A DNA stretch of 64,000 bases from Sphingomonas hankookensis. GTDB taxonomy: Bacteria > Pseudomonadota > Alphaproteobacteria > Sphingomonadales > Sphingomonadaceae. Positions 52,219-63,100 of this stretch are shown here, piece by piece. Made by a program: the position numbers and the translations under genes. The DNA is taken from assembly GCF_001619955.1 (NCBI RefSeq), contig NZ_LQQO01000016.1:17516-81515 (forward strand), written 5' to 3'. Numbering within the stretch: the stretch's first letter is position 1; each line of letters opens with the position of its first letter. The notes beneath the pieces were generated by a model. That model was given only the letters and a program-made list of their open reading frames with translations. It searched no databases and was not told the origin of the DNA.

Positions 52219-52703
52219 AGCGTCACCAGCCCAATCCCAAGCCCGCTGACGATCAGCGCGCCCGATACGAAGAAACTTGCGGTGCGGCGTTGGGAGGTCG
52301 CCGCGTGAATGAACGCCATGCCGGTGATCGACATGACCGCCGCGATGCAGTCGCTGACCACGTCGAACGCGTCCCATGCGTCGGGCATTTTGGTCAGCAG
52401 CTTCATCACGTCGCCGGCACACCCGGCGGCATAGCCGAAGCCAATCAGGATAGAGCCAGAGAACAGCAGCGTGCCCGACCATGGCGTCGTGATCGCCCGG
52501 TTGAGGTCAAGGTGCAGCTGGTCGATCGCATGAACGAACTGCTTGCGGCAGAACCGCTTGACCGCCTCGGTACAGCGGATCAGGCGATAGGTTGCCCGGA
52601 TCAGCGGCAGAAGCCAATGGACCGCGCTGACCGCGAACCTTAGCCCGAACAGCATCATCGACCAAATGGCGACGACGCTGGCCACGTGCCCAAGCGGCGT
52701 CAT
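52215..52703 (-). CDS. Phage membrane protein, lysis-region
   Basis: The 162-residue protein has four predicted helices: VASVVAIWSMMLFGLRFAV, GTLLFSGSILIGFGYAAGCA, CIAAVMSITGMAFIH and FFVSGALIVSGLGIGLVTL. A cysteine- and basic-rich linker (RLIRCTEAVKRFCRKQFVH) lies between the first two. It is coupled to the holin-like gene by a GTGA overlap. It may be an antiholin or accessory membrane protein; it is not assigned. Confidence 0.6.
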   Translation of the reverse strand: MTPLGHVASVVAIWSMMLFGLRFAVSAVHWLLPLIRATYRLIRCTEAVKRFCRKQFVHAIDQLHLDLNRAITTPWSGTLLFSGSILIGFGYAAGCAGDVMKLLTKMPDAWDAFDVVSDCIAAVMSITGMAFIHAATSQRRTASFFVSGALIVSGLGIGLVTL

Positions 52704-52764
52704 ACGGACGCGCCCCAGCGCGCCCGATCGGACGTTGTCATCTGTCAGCCCTTTCTAGGAGAGG

Positions 52765-54237
52765 TCAGCCGTGCTGCACGTCGACCCATGCGCGATCGTC
52801 GCGCACGGCCCAGACCTTGCCCAGGCGGCGGCGGTACTGGTCGAAGGTGATCGTGTCGGCCGGCACCGCGACCGCCTTTATCCCCGCGCCATTGGCAGCG
52901 GCGATCAGGTAATCGCCGACGGCGAAATCGCCGGTCACATTCACCGGCACCTGCCCGCTAAAAGCGATGCGGTCGACCTTCTGCCGCTCGGCCTCCAGCC
53001 CCGCCTCCCATTCCGGCAGCGCCACATCATATGCAGCCTTTGCGTCCGTCCATGCGGCGTGCGCCGACTGATAGGCGGCAAGCTGGACAGGATAGGCGAC
53101 GACGATCGCGCGCCATGCTTCCACGGCGGCTTCATCGTCGCTGGCAGGCTCGGCCGGCGGCGCGATCGGCGCGGTCGGCTCATCGCCCGCACCTTCCGGA
53201 CGCGGGCCGACCGACTGCCCCCAGGTATCGCCCAGTACCAATCCGGGGTCCGTCGACTTGATGACGAAGCTGATAGCGTCCGCCCACGTCTTGGTCAGGT
53301 GACCGTCACGATCGACGCCGCAGACATCGCCCTTGGCGATCGTCCCGCACCCGGCGGCCTTGACCATGTACTCGGCATAGTCGGCACCGCTCGCGTTGAC
53401 GGTGCCGGTAGCATTAAGCGACCGCCCGGTGGCGCTGTCGCGCCCGAGGTATAGCGCGGCATTGGCACCATTCGGCGCATAGGCCGACACTGCCGCAAAG
53501 ACAGCGCAGATCATGCCAGTCCCCGCCTCCACATTCAGCAAGCCCTGCCCCTGCGGGACATCCGTGCCGAAAATGTGGCGGGTATTGGCGCGACACGTGA
53601 TGCTGCCGGTATCGGTGATGGACATGAGGTCGCGCGTTTCGCCACCTGCGCGCTTGGAGAAGACGAAGGCATATCCGGTGCCGTCGCCGATGTAGTGGCG
53701 CGTATACGGGTGCTCATAGGAGAAAGTGCCCGGCGGCACGCTGCCGCCCGCCACGCCTGACCCGATGCAAAGCCCGCCCATAGCCAAGGTGGGACCGCCG
53801 CCAAAGACGATACGATCGACGCCGCCAGCGACAAGCGCAGCGGCGTTTGACCCGGTCCGCCGCATGCCAGTGTCCTGATCGCCGCCGAAGCGGATGCCGG
53901 GGGCGGCCTGCGTGCCGTCCGGGAAAAGCCCTTGCCCCACCGTGTCGCGGACATTCGCGAAGGTGTTCAGCAGCTGCGCCGCGCCGAGCGCCAGATCGCG
54001 TGCGAAGCTGCTGGTCGGCATGATCGCATAGCCTTGCCCGCCACCCGACCCGCCCAGATACGGGGCGGACAGCACAATCTGTCCCGCCGCTTCGACCTGC
54101 GCGATCTCGTACACCTTGCCGTCCGGCCCAAGAAAGGCGTGTCCGATCTGGGCATTGGCGACGAAGTCGGTCCCGGCCCCGGTGACGGTGGACGACCCAT
54201 TGGCGACGGTGACCGTCCCCGCGCGATACCATGCCAT
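52765..54237 (-). CDS. Phage tail fibre / receptor-binding protein
   Basis: The 490-residue protein begins MAWYRAGTVTVANGSSTVTG followed by TGTDFVANAQIGHAFLGPDG-like fibre start, common in tail fibres. The middle is a beta-rich fibre shaft. At about residue 290 GADYAEYMVKAAG resembles the Peptidase_G2/endosialidase-chaperone-type DYAEY segment. A helical Ala/Glu-rich insert (VEAWRAIVVAYPVQLAAYQS) precedes the end. It lies 1 nt after the J-like gene. It probably forms the trimeric side or tip fibre. Confidence 0.75.
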   Translation of the reverse strand: MAWYRAGTVTVANGSSTVTGAGTDFVANAQIGHAFLGPDGKVYEIAQVEAAGQIVLSAPYLGGSGGGQGYAIMPTSSFARDLALGAAQLLNTFANVRDTVGQGLFPDGTQAAPGIRFGGDQDTGMRRTGSNAAALVAGGVDRIVFGGGPTLAMGGLCIGSGVAGGSVPPGTFSYEHPYTRHYIGDGTGYAFVFSKRAGGETRDLMSITDTGSITCRANTRHIFGTDVPQGQGLLNVEAGTGMICAVFAAVSAYAPNGANAALYLGRDSATGRSLNATGTVNASGADYAEYMVKAAGCGTIAKGDVCGVDRDGHLTKTWADAISFVIKSTDPGLVLGDTWGQSVGPRPEGAGDEPTAPIAPPAEPASDDEAAVEAWRAIVVAYPVQLAAYQSAHAAWTDAKAAYDVALPEWEAGLEAERQKVDRIAFSGQVPVNVTGDFAVGDYLIAAANGAGIKAVAVPADTITFDQYRRRLGKVWAVRDDRAWVDVQHG

Positions 54238-54238
54238 G

Positions 54239-57200
54239 CTATTCCTCCGTTTCAATGATCGCCATGCTTCCGGCGATAATGTCGAATGAGATGCCGCCGG
54301 TGGCGTGCGGACCCGGGCCGAAGCTTCGTGACAGGACGCGCGCGTTGTATTCGACGCTGCTGCCGCCCGTCTGGTCGGTGACCGTGATCGACCCGCCGAC
54401 CTCCTCGGAATACAGATACCGCTCGGTCGGCCCGACGCCGTCGTTCAGACTGGTCAGGTAACCGCCAGTCGCCTCCAAGCGGCCGATCTCCACGCCGCGA
54501 CGATACAGCGCGACGACCGCCGACGACGCTCCGCTACCGGCCTGATTGGACCCCGAAGCCGACCGACGCGAATAGGCGAACGACAGGACAATCGTGCGCT
54601 TGTCACCGTTGCTGCCAATGTCGCCCGTCGACAGGGTGTCGGTGTACGGCGAGGTGGTCCGCACCGCATTCTTGATCGTGCCGGCGGACAAGGTGCCACC
54701 GAAATAGGCGTCGCCGTTGGTCGCCTCATACGAAATGGCGTTCGCGCGCGTGCAGGCCGCGATCGACATGGATGGCCCGAACCACGTGACCAGGTCGCCA
54801 TTTTTGCCGAAGCCAGTGCCCTGCACCCGCATCACGCTGCCATTGTCAAAGACGACGCGACCGGTGCCCATGCGCAGATCAGCATTGATTAGCGCCAGCG
54901 CGCCCGGCCCGTCTGGCGAGCCGATAAGCTGCTGGCCGACGACATTGCCGTTGATGTCGATCGCGATCGTTTTCGTCGCGCGGATTTCGTCCGTCGCGGT
55001 TTTGACGATTTCGATGAGGTCTTGAACGGTTGCCACGTCCGTACCGAGCTTCAGGCTGACTTGCTCGATCAACCGGGCATTGGCTTCGTCCCCGTCGACC
55101 ATCGCCTCGCCCAGGACAGCGACGGCGGCGTTCGTATCGCCTATGCTGGCTGACACGGTGTCGACGCGCCGGCCCAGCGCTTCGTCGCGGTCGGCACTGG
55201 CGGTGCGATCCGAGACGATCTGGGCACGGGTAGCGGGCAAGCCGGTCGTCTGGTCATTGACCTGCGCGGACAGAGCGTCGATCGCGCCGGCGTTGGCGGC
55301 ATCGCCATCGGCGCGTGCCTTTCGATCAACGATCTGCTCGGCGCGTGTCGCCGGCAGGCCGGTCGTCGCGTGATTTACCTGCGCCGATAGCGTCGCGGTC
55401 GACTGCGCGTTCGCCGCATCACCCTCCGAGCGAAGCCGGTCGACCTCGGACAGCTGGGCGCGCGTCGCGGCCAGCCCGGTCACCGGATCACGCACCACCG
55501 CCTCAGCCGCCGCAATCCGGTCGACCAGCGACTGCGTCAGGTCCGCCAGCGCGCGCGAGGTGGCGACGATCGCCGCCTCGGTCGAAGCCATCCGTACCGT
55601 CAGCGCCTGCCGAGCGACGGCGGCCGACGACTCATTGGCGATCAGCGTTGTGGTCAGCTCCTGCTGCACCTGCGCCAGCTGCGTCGCGCGCGCCCGGCCT
55701 GTTACATCGCCTGCGATCAGGGCGCGCAGCAGCGCCTCGGCAGTCGTGTCATCGTCGGCCGCCTGCTGGCGGACCGTCGTCGTGATGCCTGCAATGCCCT
55801 TGCGCGCCTCGATCGCCGTTTCGCGCAGGGTCGAGATTGCAGCGGCGAGTTCATCGCTAACCGACGCCTGCGCGTCGATGCGGACGGTCAGCGCCTTGTC
55901 ACCGGCAATCCGGGCGATGCTTTCCTGCACGCTGCGCGCGTCGACCGCGCCGATCTGCACCGACAGCAGCTGCCGCGCCGCCGCTTCCGCGCCCGACTGG
56001 TCGACCAGCTTCGCGATCAGCTCGCTGCGCACCTCCGCCTGCTGGACGATCTGCCGACGATTGGCTTCGTCGCCGGCCAGCAGCGCGCGCAAGCCAGCCT
56101 CGGCCGCATCGTCCGCCACGGCGCGCGCCTGGCGCACAGTGATGCCGAAGCTGCTGACATCGGGCAGCGACGACAGCGCCGCCTCGACCACGCCAATCCG
56201 CACGCCCTGCGCGTCGACATCGGTCCGCGACGCCTTCTGCGACACCGTGCCCGCCAGCGCGTCGAGGTCCGACTGCACGACCGTGACGCGCCCGCTGACC
56301 CGGGTCAGTTCGAGTACCTCGGCCTTCGTCGACACCGATGCCGTCAGGCCGCTGATCGTCTGCTCCGCGCTGGTCAGCCGGGCGATGATCGGCTCCAGCT
56401 GCGCCGCCTGCACCGGATCGAGGACCGCCAGCGCAATCTGTTGGTTCACATAGTCGACCGACGCCTTCTGCGTGATCGACGCGGTCGCGGCGTTTAGCAC
56501 GATCTCCGCACGCGCGGTGCGCTCGGCCAGCTGATCGACGGCGTAGATGCGGACGATGCCGGTCGACGGATCGACCACGATGCCCGCATCACGAAGAATG
56601 GCGCGGGTCCGCTCGCTTTCGGCGAGCAGGCGCAGCAGCGTGTCCCCGATCCGGCCGGCGTCACGATCCGCCTGGGCAATGGCCGCAGCTTGATCGGCGG
56701 TTGCCCGGTCGAGGGCATAAAGCGCCGCATCGGTCCCGACCTGGGCTTCCTCAATGGCGCTAACCTGCTTCTCAAGCTTCGGATATTTCTCGACGATCGG
56801 CTCGACCGCGTCGAGCGTCGCTAGGACGTTCGGCACCGGCCGGTCCCCGACCTTCGTCCAGTCCGGCGCGCCGACCGTCGCGTTGTCCTCGGGCTTCTTC
56901 CCGTCATTGTCGACGATGGCGGACCATGGCAGCGGCACGTCCACCGCCACTTCGTCCAAGGCTTGCCCACTGGTCAGGCGCGGAGTTGCCGGCGCGGTCC
57001 CGGTCCGGCCAAGGGCGAAATCATGCTTCGCCGCCGTCTCGCCCCGCAGGACGAACTCGACGGTCATCGCCACCGGATCGACGGTCCGCTTCAGCACCAC
57101 GCACGGCTGCTGCACCAGGCCATCGTCGGGCAAGTGCACGATCAGCAGATCGCCCGCGCCATACCGTCGCAACCGCGGCTTGCAGGTCAGGACGATCTCG

Positions 57201-58540
57201 CCCAGTTCCCGCGCGTCCAGCAGTTCATACGCGGCCAGCTGCGCGGCCTGATCCTTCGACTGGACGAGGTTGTACTGCCGTTCTTCCGACTTCTCCTCGC
57301 CATCCTCGGCTAGGTAACTCGCGATCGTCACCGCTTCGGACGGCACATATTCCCACTTGTGATCGCGCGAGCGGTACTTCGGGACGATGGTGTTGAGCCG
57401 GGCTTCCCAGCCCTGCATCGCGCCGATTTCGACCTCATCATTCGCAAGGTCGTATTCGGTGATGGTGTCGAGCGGGACGCGCGGTGCCGACAGCTTCAGG
57501 CCGAGCTTGCCGCCGACCCAGCACCGCTCCGCGCCGCCGGCAGCGAGGATGTTCTTCAGGTTGTCGTCGCGCTTCGCCGGCTCGACGATCACGCCGTCGA
57601 CATGCCACCCGTTCGCATCACAGACATTGGCGAGCGCGACAAAATCCGCGACACGGATGCCGTCGATCGGGATACCGATGCCGAACGTCTTGCGATAGAC
57701 GGCATCCGGCTTGCTCTCATCCCGCTCCCACGTGCCCAGCGCGTAACGAAGCCCATGCAGGCCGGGGCAACGGGTCCATTCCCACGTCGCCTTCGCAGCT
57801 GCGAACGACGCCTTGTCCGCCGGGTCCGCCCAGCGGTGCGGCCCGCTCCCGCCCGGATAGGTGCTATCCTTGCGCGGATCATAGGCCAACACGCCACGCC
57901 ATTCCCCGCCGGTCTGGGGAACGCCTGCCGCGAACCGCTTGCCGTCCTCATCGAACCGCAGGCACCAGGCGATGGCGGCAAAGCTCGACAGCTTGTGCTG
58001 CGCGCTCCAGCCCTGCGCGCCGCCCCAATGCGTCGACAACGCCTGAGGCTCCGGGGTGCGGCCCGTCTGATGATAGACGTACAAATGGTTCGCGGCGTAC
58101 CCGGTCGCGGCTGCACCGTTCAGGACGACGGGCACGAAATCCAAATAGGGCATGACGAAGCCCGCGATCGGCCCGGCACCCGAATAGACATCGACCAGCA
58201 GCAGATACGGGTTGTTGACCTTGGAAACCTTGCCGCCGAACCCCTCCTGATGGATTCGGTTGCCGCCATAGTAGGTCTGCCCGATCAGATACGGCCGGGG
58301 CTGGTTGGCGCCGATCAGGATCTGATTGACCGCGCCGGTCGCCGCCGGCGGCTTTTCCGCAAGCAGCGCGCCGCCGACGCTCGCCACCATCGCCGCGCCG
58401 GCCGCGATCGATCCGACCTGCGCGGCGGTCAGGCCCAGCACGACGGCACCCGCGCCGAACGTCGCAGCGGTGGCAAAGCCCATCGCCACCACGCCGGCCA
58501 CGATGCCGACAGCCTTGCCCACGCTGCTCACAGTCGCCAC
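54239..58540 (-). CDS. Tail tip / host-specificity protein J-like
   Basis: The 1433-residue protein starts with a hydrophobic Gly/Ala region (GIVAGVVAMGFATAATFGAG) and then a tail-hub part (NQPRPYLIGQTYYGGNRIHQ). From about residue 590 it becomes a long coiled, Ala/Asp-rich stalk with repeats containing TTGLPATRA. A beta-rich end follows (GGSSVEYNARVLSRSFGPGP). The GTG at 58540 is listed; the GTG at 58531, overlapping the previous stop, is equally possible. It is likely the central tip fibre that determines host range. Confidence 0.8.
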   Translation of the reverse strand: MATVSSVGKAVGIVAGVVAMGFATAATFGAGAVVLGLTAAQVGSIAAGAAMVASVGGALLAEKPPAATGAVNQILIGANQPRPYLIGQTYYGGNRIHQEGFGGKVSKVNNPYLLLVDVYSGAGPIAGFVMPYLDFVPVVLNGAAATGYAANHLYVYHQTGRTPEPQALSTHWGGAQGWSAQHKLSSFAAIAWCLRFDEDGKRFAAGVPQTGGEWRGVLAYDPRKDSTYPGGSGPHRWADPADKASFAAAKATWEWTRCPGLHGLRYALGTWERDESKPDAVYRKTFGIGIPIDGIRVADFVALANVCDANGWHVDGVIVEPAKRDDNLKNILAAGGAERCWVGGKLGLKLSAPRVPLDTITEYDLANDEVEIGAMQGWEARLNTIVPKYRSRDHKWEYVPSEAVTIASYLAEDGEEKSEERQYNLVQSKDQAAQLAAYELLDARELGEIVLTCKPRLRRYGAGDLLIVHLPDDGLVQQPCVVLKRTVDPVAMTVEFVLRGETAAKHDFALGRTGTAPATPRLTSGQALDEVAVDVPLPWSAIVDNDGKKPEDNATVGAPDWTKVGDRPVPNVLATLDAVEPIVEKYPKLEKQVSAIEEAQVGTDAALYALDRATADQAAAIAQADRDAGRIGDTLLRLLAESERTRAILRDAGIVVDPSTGIVRIYAVDQLAERTARAEIVLNAATASITQKASVDYVNQQIALAVLDPVQAAQLEPIIARLTSAEQTISGLTASVSTKAEVLELTRVSGRVTVVQSDLDALAGTVSQKASRTDVDAQGVRIGVVEAALSSLPDVSSFGITVRQARAVADDAAEAGLRALLAGDEANRRQIVQQAEVRSELIAKLVDQSGAEAAARQLLSVQIGAVDARSVQESIARIAGDKALTVRIDAQASVSDELAAAISTLRETAIEARKGIAGITTTVRQQAADDDTTAEALLRALIAGDVTGRARATQLAQVQQELTTTLIANESSAAVARQALTVRMASTEAAIVATSRALADLTQSLVDRIAAAEAVVRDPVTGLAATRAQLSEVDRLRSEGDAANAQSTATLSAQVNHATTGLPATRAEQIVDRKARADGDAANAGAIDALSAQVNDQTTGLPATRAQIVSDRTASADRDEALGRRVDTVSASIGDTNAAVAVLGEAMVDGDEANARLIEQVSLKLGTDVATVQDLIEIVKTATDEIRATKTIAIDINGNVVGQQLIGSPDGPGALALINADLRMGTGRVVFDNGSVMRVQGTGFGKNGDLVTWFGPSMSIAACTRANAISYEATNGDAYFGGTLSAGTIKNAVRTTSPYTDTLSTGDIGSNGDKRTIVLSFAYSRRSASGSNQAGSGASSAVVALYRRGVEIGRLEATGGYLTSLNDGVGPTERYLYSEEVGGSITVTDQTGGSSVEYNARVLSRSFGPGPHATGGISFDIIAGSMAIIETEE

Positions 58541-58977
58541 GCCCCCTTGAATGCCATCGGAATGATATTGACGATGCCGTCGCCCGGATGATCGGCATGG
58601 TATCCCGCCATCATCTGACCGCCGCCGATCGATCCCGACCCCGTCTGGCCGGTCGACACGACGATCGCGTCGAACGGATCGCCCTCGCTGGGCGCCATCA
58701 CCGCGATGTCACCGACCCACATCGCCGCCGGAGCGATGCGCGGCAGCATACTGTCGAGCAACGCAGCCAGGTCATCGAACCCGGTCGCCGCCAGCGCCCG
58801 CTGAGCACCGATCGCCGAATGGAACCGCGGGATCGAAGGCGGCCGATGACCCAGCGCCCGCATCTGGGCACGCGCGAGATGGATGCAGGTCCCGCCGGCC
58901 TTCCATCCGAACGGACGGACACGAAACCGGGCAAGGACGGCAGCGGTAGCGGTGGCGCGTTCGTCGAGCCGCATCAT
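58528..58977 (-). CDS. Phage tail assembly protein, DUF6950-like
   Basis: The 149-residue protein starts MMRLDERATATAAVLARFRV; its ATG overlaps the previous stop (ATGA). The segment PFGWKAGGTCIHLARAQMRA with Cys and His, and DIAVMAPSEGDPFDAIVVS, resemble the small peptidase-like proteins coded before J in many siphoviruses. It may help open peptidoglycan or assemble the tip. The family name is from memory of such sequences and is not confirmed. Confidence 0.65.
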   Translation of the reverse strand: MMRLDERATATAAVLARFRVRPFGWKAGGTCIHLARAQMRALGHRPPSIPRFHSAIGAQRALAATGFDDLAALLDSMLPRIAPAAMWVGDIAVMAPSEGDPFDAIVVSTGQTGSGSIGGGQMMAGYHADHPGDGIVNIIPMAFKGAWRL

Positions 58978-59531
58978 GCCCGCTGCACCCCACGCGGCGG
59001 CGATACCACGCCCCACGCGACCTCAACCTCCATGCCCACCGCATTGTCGAAGCCGCGCTCACCCGCGAATACGCGCTGGTGCGCGGTCGATGACAGGCTG
59101 TTACCCTCGTTGCGCGCCAGCAGCCGCTGCGACCGGGTGACGCACACCATGTCCAGCGACCGCGTGCCCGCGCCGCGCTTCAGGACCGTCTTGTCGGTCT
59201 GCCAGTCCGCGAGCAGGTCCGGCTCACCGACCAGTCGCCCAGATGCTTCATCGACCTCGCCGATCCACAAACGGATACGCGAGTTCTGATAACCCGGCTG
59301 CGACAGTTCGACCGCCGCCGCCGTATCGCGCGGCAGGAAAGTGATGGTGCCGGCCGGCAGTTCGTCGCCGACACCTTCGGTCAGCGCCTCGAACGCCCCG
59401 ACCGTGCCGAACACGTCGTCGCTCGATTGGAACAGCTGCCCGCCATAGGGCACCATACCGCCATCGCACAGCAGCACGTCCCGACCCGGCAATTCGAGCT
59501 TGAGCATCCCGACCAGCGTCACGCGCTCCAT
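58974..59531 (-). CDS. Phage tail tip protein
   Basis: The 185-residue protein has a beta-rich sequence (MERVTLVGMLKLELPGRDVL, SRIRLWIGEVDEASGRLV) and a carboxyl end GVVSPPRGVQRA. It is co-translated with neighbours on both sides by overlaps. Placement between the distal-tail-like gene and the DUF6950-like gene suggests a hub or baseplate component similar in position to lambda L or the DUF2163 group. No domain can be firmly assigned. Confidence 0.6.
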   Translation of the reverse strand: MERVTLVGMLKLELPGRDVLLCDGGMVPYGGQLFQSSDDVFGTVGAFEALTEGVGDELPAGTITFLPRDTAAAVELSQPGYQNSRIRLWIGEVDEASGRLVGEPDLLADWQTDKTVLKRGAGTRSLDMVCVTRSQRLLARNEGNSLSSTAHQRVFAGERGFDNAVGMEVEVAWGVVSPPRGVQRA

Positions 59532-60124
59532 CAGGCGGCCTCCTCAATCGTAAATTCGATGGCGGTGTTGTGATCGACCGACAGGCCCCACGACTGCTCG
59601 TTGCCGTCGATCAGCCCCTCGATCATCGGCGCGACCAAGTGGACCTTGACCCCATCGGCGAACGCGCGTCGCAGCATTGTGTCGCCGACCAGCAGCGCCG
59701 CCCGGCCGCTCCCGTCCGCAACGACATCGCCGCCGTGGTTGTGCAGGTAATGCTGCCCGCTGCTGGACTCGACCGACAGCCAGTATCCCTCCCGCACGAC
59801 AGCGCCAGCAGGCAGGCCACGGACGCGCAACACGCCCCCAACCTGTCCTGCCCCGTCGACCACCACCGACGTTCCGCACGCCGACTGGTCGACCGACAGC
59901 AGCGGATACCGCACGCGCAGCCCTTCGCGCTTCGCCCGGATCAGCCGCGACACGACGATGCGCGCCCCAGCTTCGTCATCGAGCGGCGGCAGCGTCATCG
60001 CGATCCGGTAATGGCTACCCAGGCGGTTGATGCGCAGCGCACTCGCTCCGCGCACCACGCCCCCGCGATCGACAAGCGCTGGGGTGGCGCCGTTCGGCGC
60101 GATGTTTTCCGGTAGCTGGAGCAT
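59531..60124 (-). CDS. Phage distal tail-like protein
   Basis: The 197-residue, beta-rich protein starts MLQLPENIAPNGATPALVDR and has RINRLGSHYRIAMTLPPLDD and LRVRYPLLSVDQSACG segments, typical of distal tail proteins that follow the tape measure. Its ATG overlaps the tape measure stop by 1 nt and its stop abuts the next gene. The role in tail tip assembly is inferred from position. Confidence 0.6.
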   Translation of the reverse strand: MLQLPENIAPNGATPALVDRGGVVRGASALRINRLGSHYRIAMTLPPLDDEAGARIVVSRLIRAKREGLRVRYPLLSVDQSACGTSVVVDGAGQVGGVLRVRGLPAGAVVREGYWLSVESSSGQHYLHNHGGDVVADGSGRAALLVGDTMLRRAFADGVKVHLVAPMIEGLIDGNEQSWGLSVDHNTAIEFTIEEAA

Positions 60125-63100
60125 CAGATTTTCTGACGCTGCCGCATGACCGCGCGCCGGCTACCGGCGCGCGCCGTCTGCACCGATACCTCGCCGGAGA
60201 TGCCGACGACACGAGAAGCAAAGCCTTCATCCTCGACGATGCGGATGGTGGCGGTCCCACCGCGACCGGACCGGAGCGAGGACGCCGGATGGATGGTGCC
60301 CGCCGTATCGGGTACGAACGGCTCCGGCCCATGCTCGCCCACCATATACCAGTTCCCCGGACCGACCCGACCGCCCGACGCCTTGCCGCCGGCATAGGAC
60401 AGCCCGCTAAGGTCGGGCGTGAACGAGTGCAGCCCGTTGCCCTGCCCGAACAGGTCCGCGCTTCCGCCACCGCCGCCGAAAATTCCTTTCAGGAAGCCGC
60501 CACCCAACGCGTCCGCCAACGGACGGATCAGCTGCTGCTGGATCACGATCCGCACCAGGTCGGCGACGATGCTGCGTGCCATGGTGCCGAAGGCTTTCGC
60601 CAGATTGTCCGCGCCCATGATCGCGTCCGCCATCCAGTCGTTCAGCCGCTCGAACCCGCTCGCCTCGATTGCCTCGATCGATTCACGCACCGCCGCTGTC
60701 GACCGGTTCAGTTCGCGGCGGTAAGCGGCCATCGGCCCTTCGTTGTCGCGTTCGACAGCAGCGCGGCGGTCGGCATAGATGCCATCCAACTGATCCTTGC
60801 GGATCATGGCGTTGGCGTATTCGATGTCCGTAGACTTCTTTGTGGCGATGATTTGGTCGAGTACCGCTTCCTCGTTCCGACGCTGAAGGTCCAACAACCG
60901 GAGCGCACCCGCCCGACGTGCGGCGACGCTATCGGCGGCGTCGATCTGGGCACGCACTTCCTCCTGCATCGCATCGTTGCGCGCGATTTCGAGGTCATAG
61001 CTATCTTTAGCCAACGCGAAGCTGCGCTCCTGTTCGGCGATCAAAGCGCGTTCGGCCAGCACCTTCTTCTGCGCGTCCATCAGCGCCTTGCGCTTTGTGT
61101 CGTCCAGACTGTCGTCCAGAGCGAGCGAACGTCCGAACCGCGCCTCATCTTCCGCGATGGCGGCCATCGTCGCGTCGTACCGGGCCTCAATCGAGCCGTT
61201 CAGTTCGGCCCGCGCTTCCAGCGCCTCGACGCGCAGACGGCCCAGCTCGTCTTCATACTGCGCCTGATCGCGGGCACGATCCTCCGCCGTCTTGCCTTTC
61301 GGGCCGCTGCCCTTGCCTTTTCCCTTACCCGCGTCTTCGCCGCCGAACGTCGGGTTCTGGATGTCGGTCGGGAATGCCTCGGCATTCGCGATCATCGCGT
61401 CGAGATTGCGCTTCGTCCCGATGGTGGTCGAAAAGGTCTTCAGTGTCGTATCGAACTCCGCCTGTGCTTGCTGGATTCGCGCCAAGGCCGCGTTGTTCGC
61501 GATTACGCTGGGGTCCGTGCCGCCGCCTGCACCGCGCGTATTATTGGCATTCCGTAGCAGCGCAGCTTCGCCGTCCGCTTTTGCGCGGGCATAGGCGGCA
61601 CGAGCGGCCTGCATATCGGCCTGAGCCGCCATCATCGCCGCATGAGCCTTGGCCCGATCCGCCTTCGCCTTGGCGATAGCTTCGATCCGAGCCTTACCCT
61701 GCGCGACGGCAAGTTTGTCGGCCATCGCCGCAGCCTGCGCATCGGCCGCCGCCGCCGCCGCCGACGCCGCCGACGCAGCCTTGGATGCCGCTGCCTTTTT
61801 GTTGAGCAACGGAACCAAGACAAGCAGGATCGTAATCACCAACCCGATTCCAGTGGCCGCACTGGCCATACGGGCCGCGAAAACGGCAATCGCGGCGGTT
61901 GCACCCATTTGAATCGCCAACCTGCCGATTAGCCCAATTAGCACCGTCAATGGATTGATAATCAGCCCGATCACGACGGGGACAACCGCAAATCGGGCTA
62001 GCAGGAGTGGCAAGGCGACCTTGCCAAGCGTGATCACCGCGACCATCAATGGCCCGATCATCGCCGTCATCGCGCTGACTGCCGCCATGGCGTAATGAAA
62101 CGCGGGCGGCAGATCGGCCATCCACAATAGAAAATCGGCGACTGCATTCTTTACGGCCGTGAAGATTGGCAGGAGCACCTGACCCAGCTTGATCGAGAGA
62201 TTTTCCGCCGCCGCTGCCATGCGGTCACTGGCCGCCGCATCACCTTCCATCAAGACGCTGATCTTTTGATCTGCCGTCACCTTGCCGATCGCGACACGAT
62301 ACCGCTCGATCCCCGCCGCCCCTTGGTTCATCAGCGCGATGGCAGTCCGCATTCCGTCCGATCCGAACATCGTCGTCAACGCCTCACGACGGCTCTTGTC
62401 CGAGAGGTTGCCCAGCTTCTGCCGGAGGATTTCTGCGACCTCGCCCAACGGCTTGGCCTTTCCGGCGGCATCGAAAAATTCGATACCCAACTGTTTCATG
62501 ACCCCGGCCGCTTCCTTTGACACCGGGTTCAGGCTCATCAGGAACGTCTTGAACGACGTGCCGGCGTCCGACCCACTTGCGAACGTCGACGCGGTCGAAG
62601 CCAGCGCTACATTCAGATCATCGAACGACACCCCCAGCCCACCGGCCACACCGCCTGCCTGCCCGATGGCGAGCCGGTAATCGTCGAACCCCATCTTGCT
62701 CGCGTCCAGCGCGCCCGACACCTTGTCGACGATCCCCGGCAGGTCGCTACTGGTCTTGCCGAACTGCGCCATGATATCGGTGGTCAGGTCGGAAGCCCCC
62801 GACAGGTCGGTCTGCCCGACCACCGCCAAGCGCAGCGCTGCCGACAGCCCGCCGTTCAGGATCGCCGCCGCCGACATGCCGTTCTTCGCCAGCATCTCGA
62901 TAGCGCCCGCCGCTTCGATGCTGCTGCGCCCCATCGCCGGCCCCAGCTTCATTGCCGCGTCGGCCAGCTTCTCCAGCTGCTCCGGCGACGCATCCAGCAT
63001 CGCCGACTGGACCGCGTTCATCGCGCTTTCGAAATCGGCGGCGGTATCCTTCGTTTTCTTGCCGACCAGCGCCATCGGCACCGTGATCCCGGCGGTCAGC

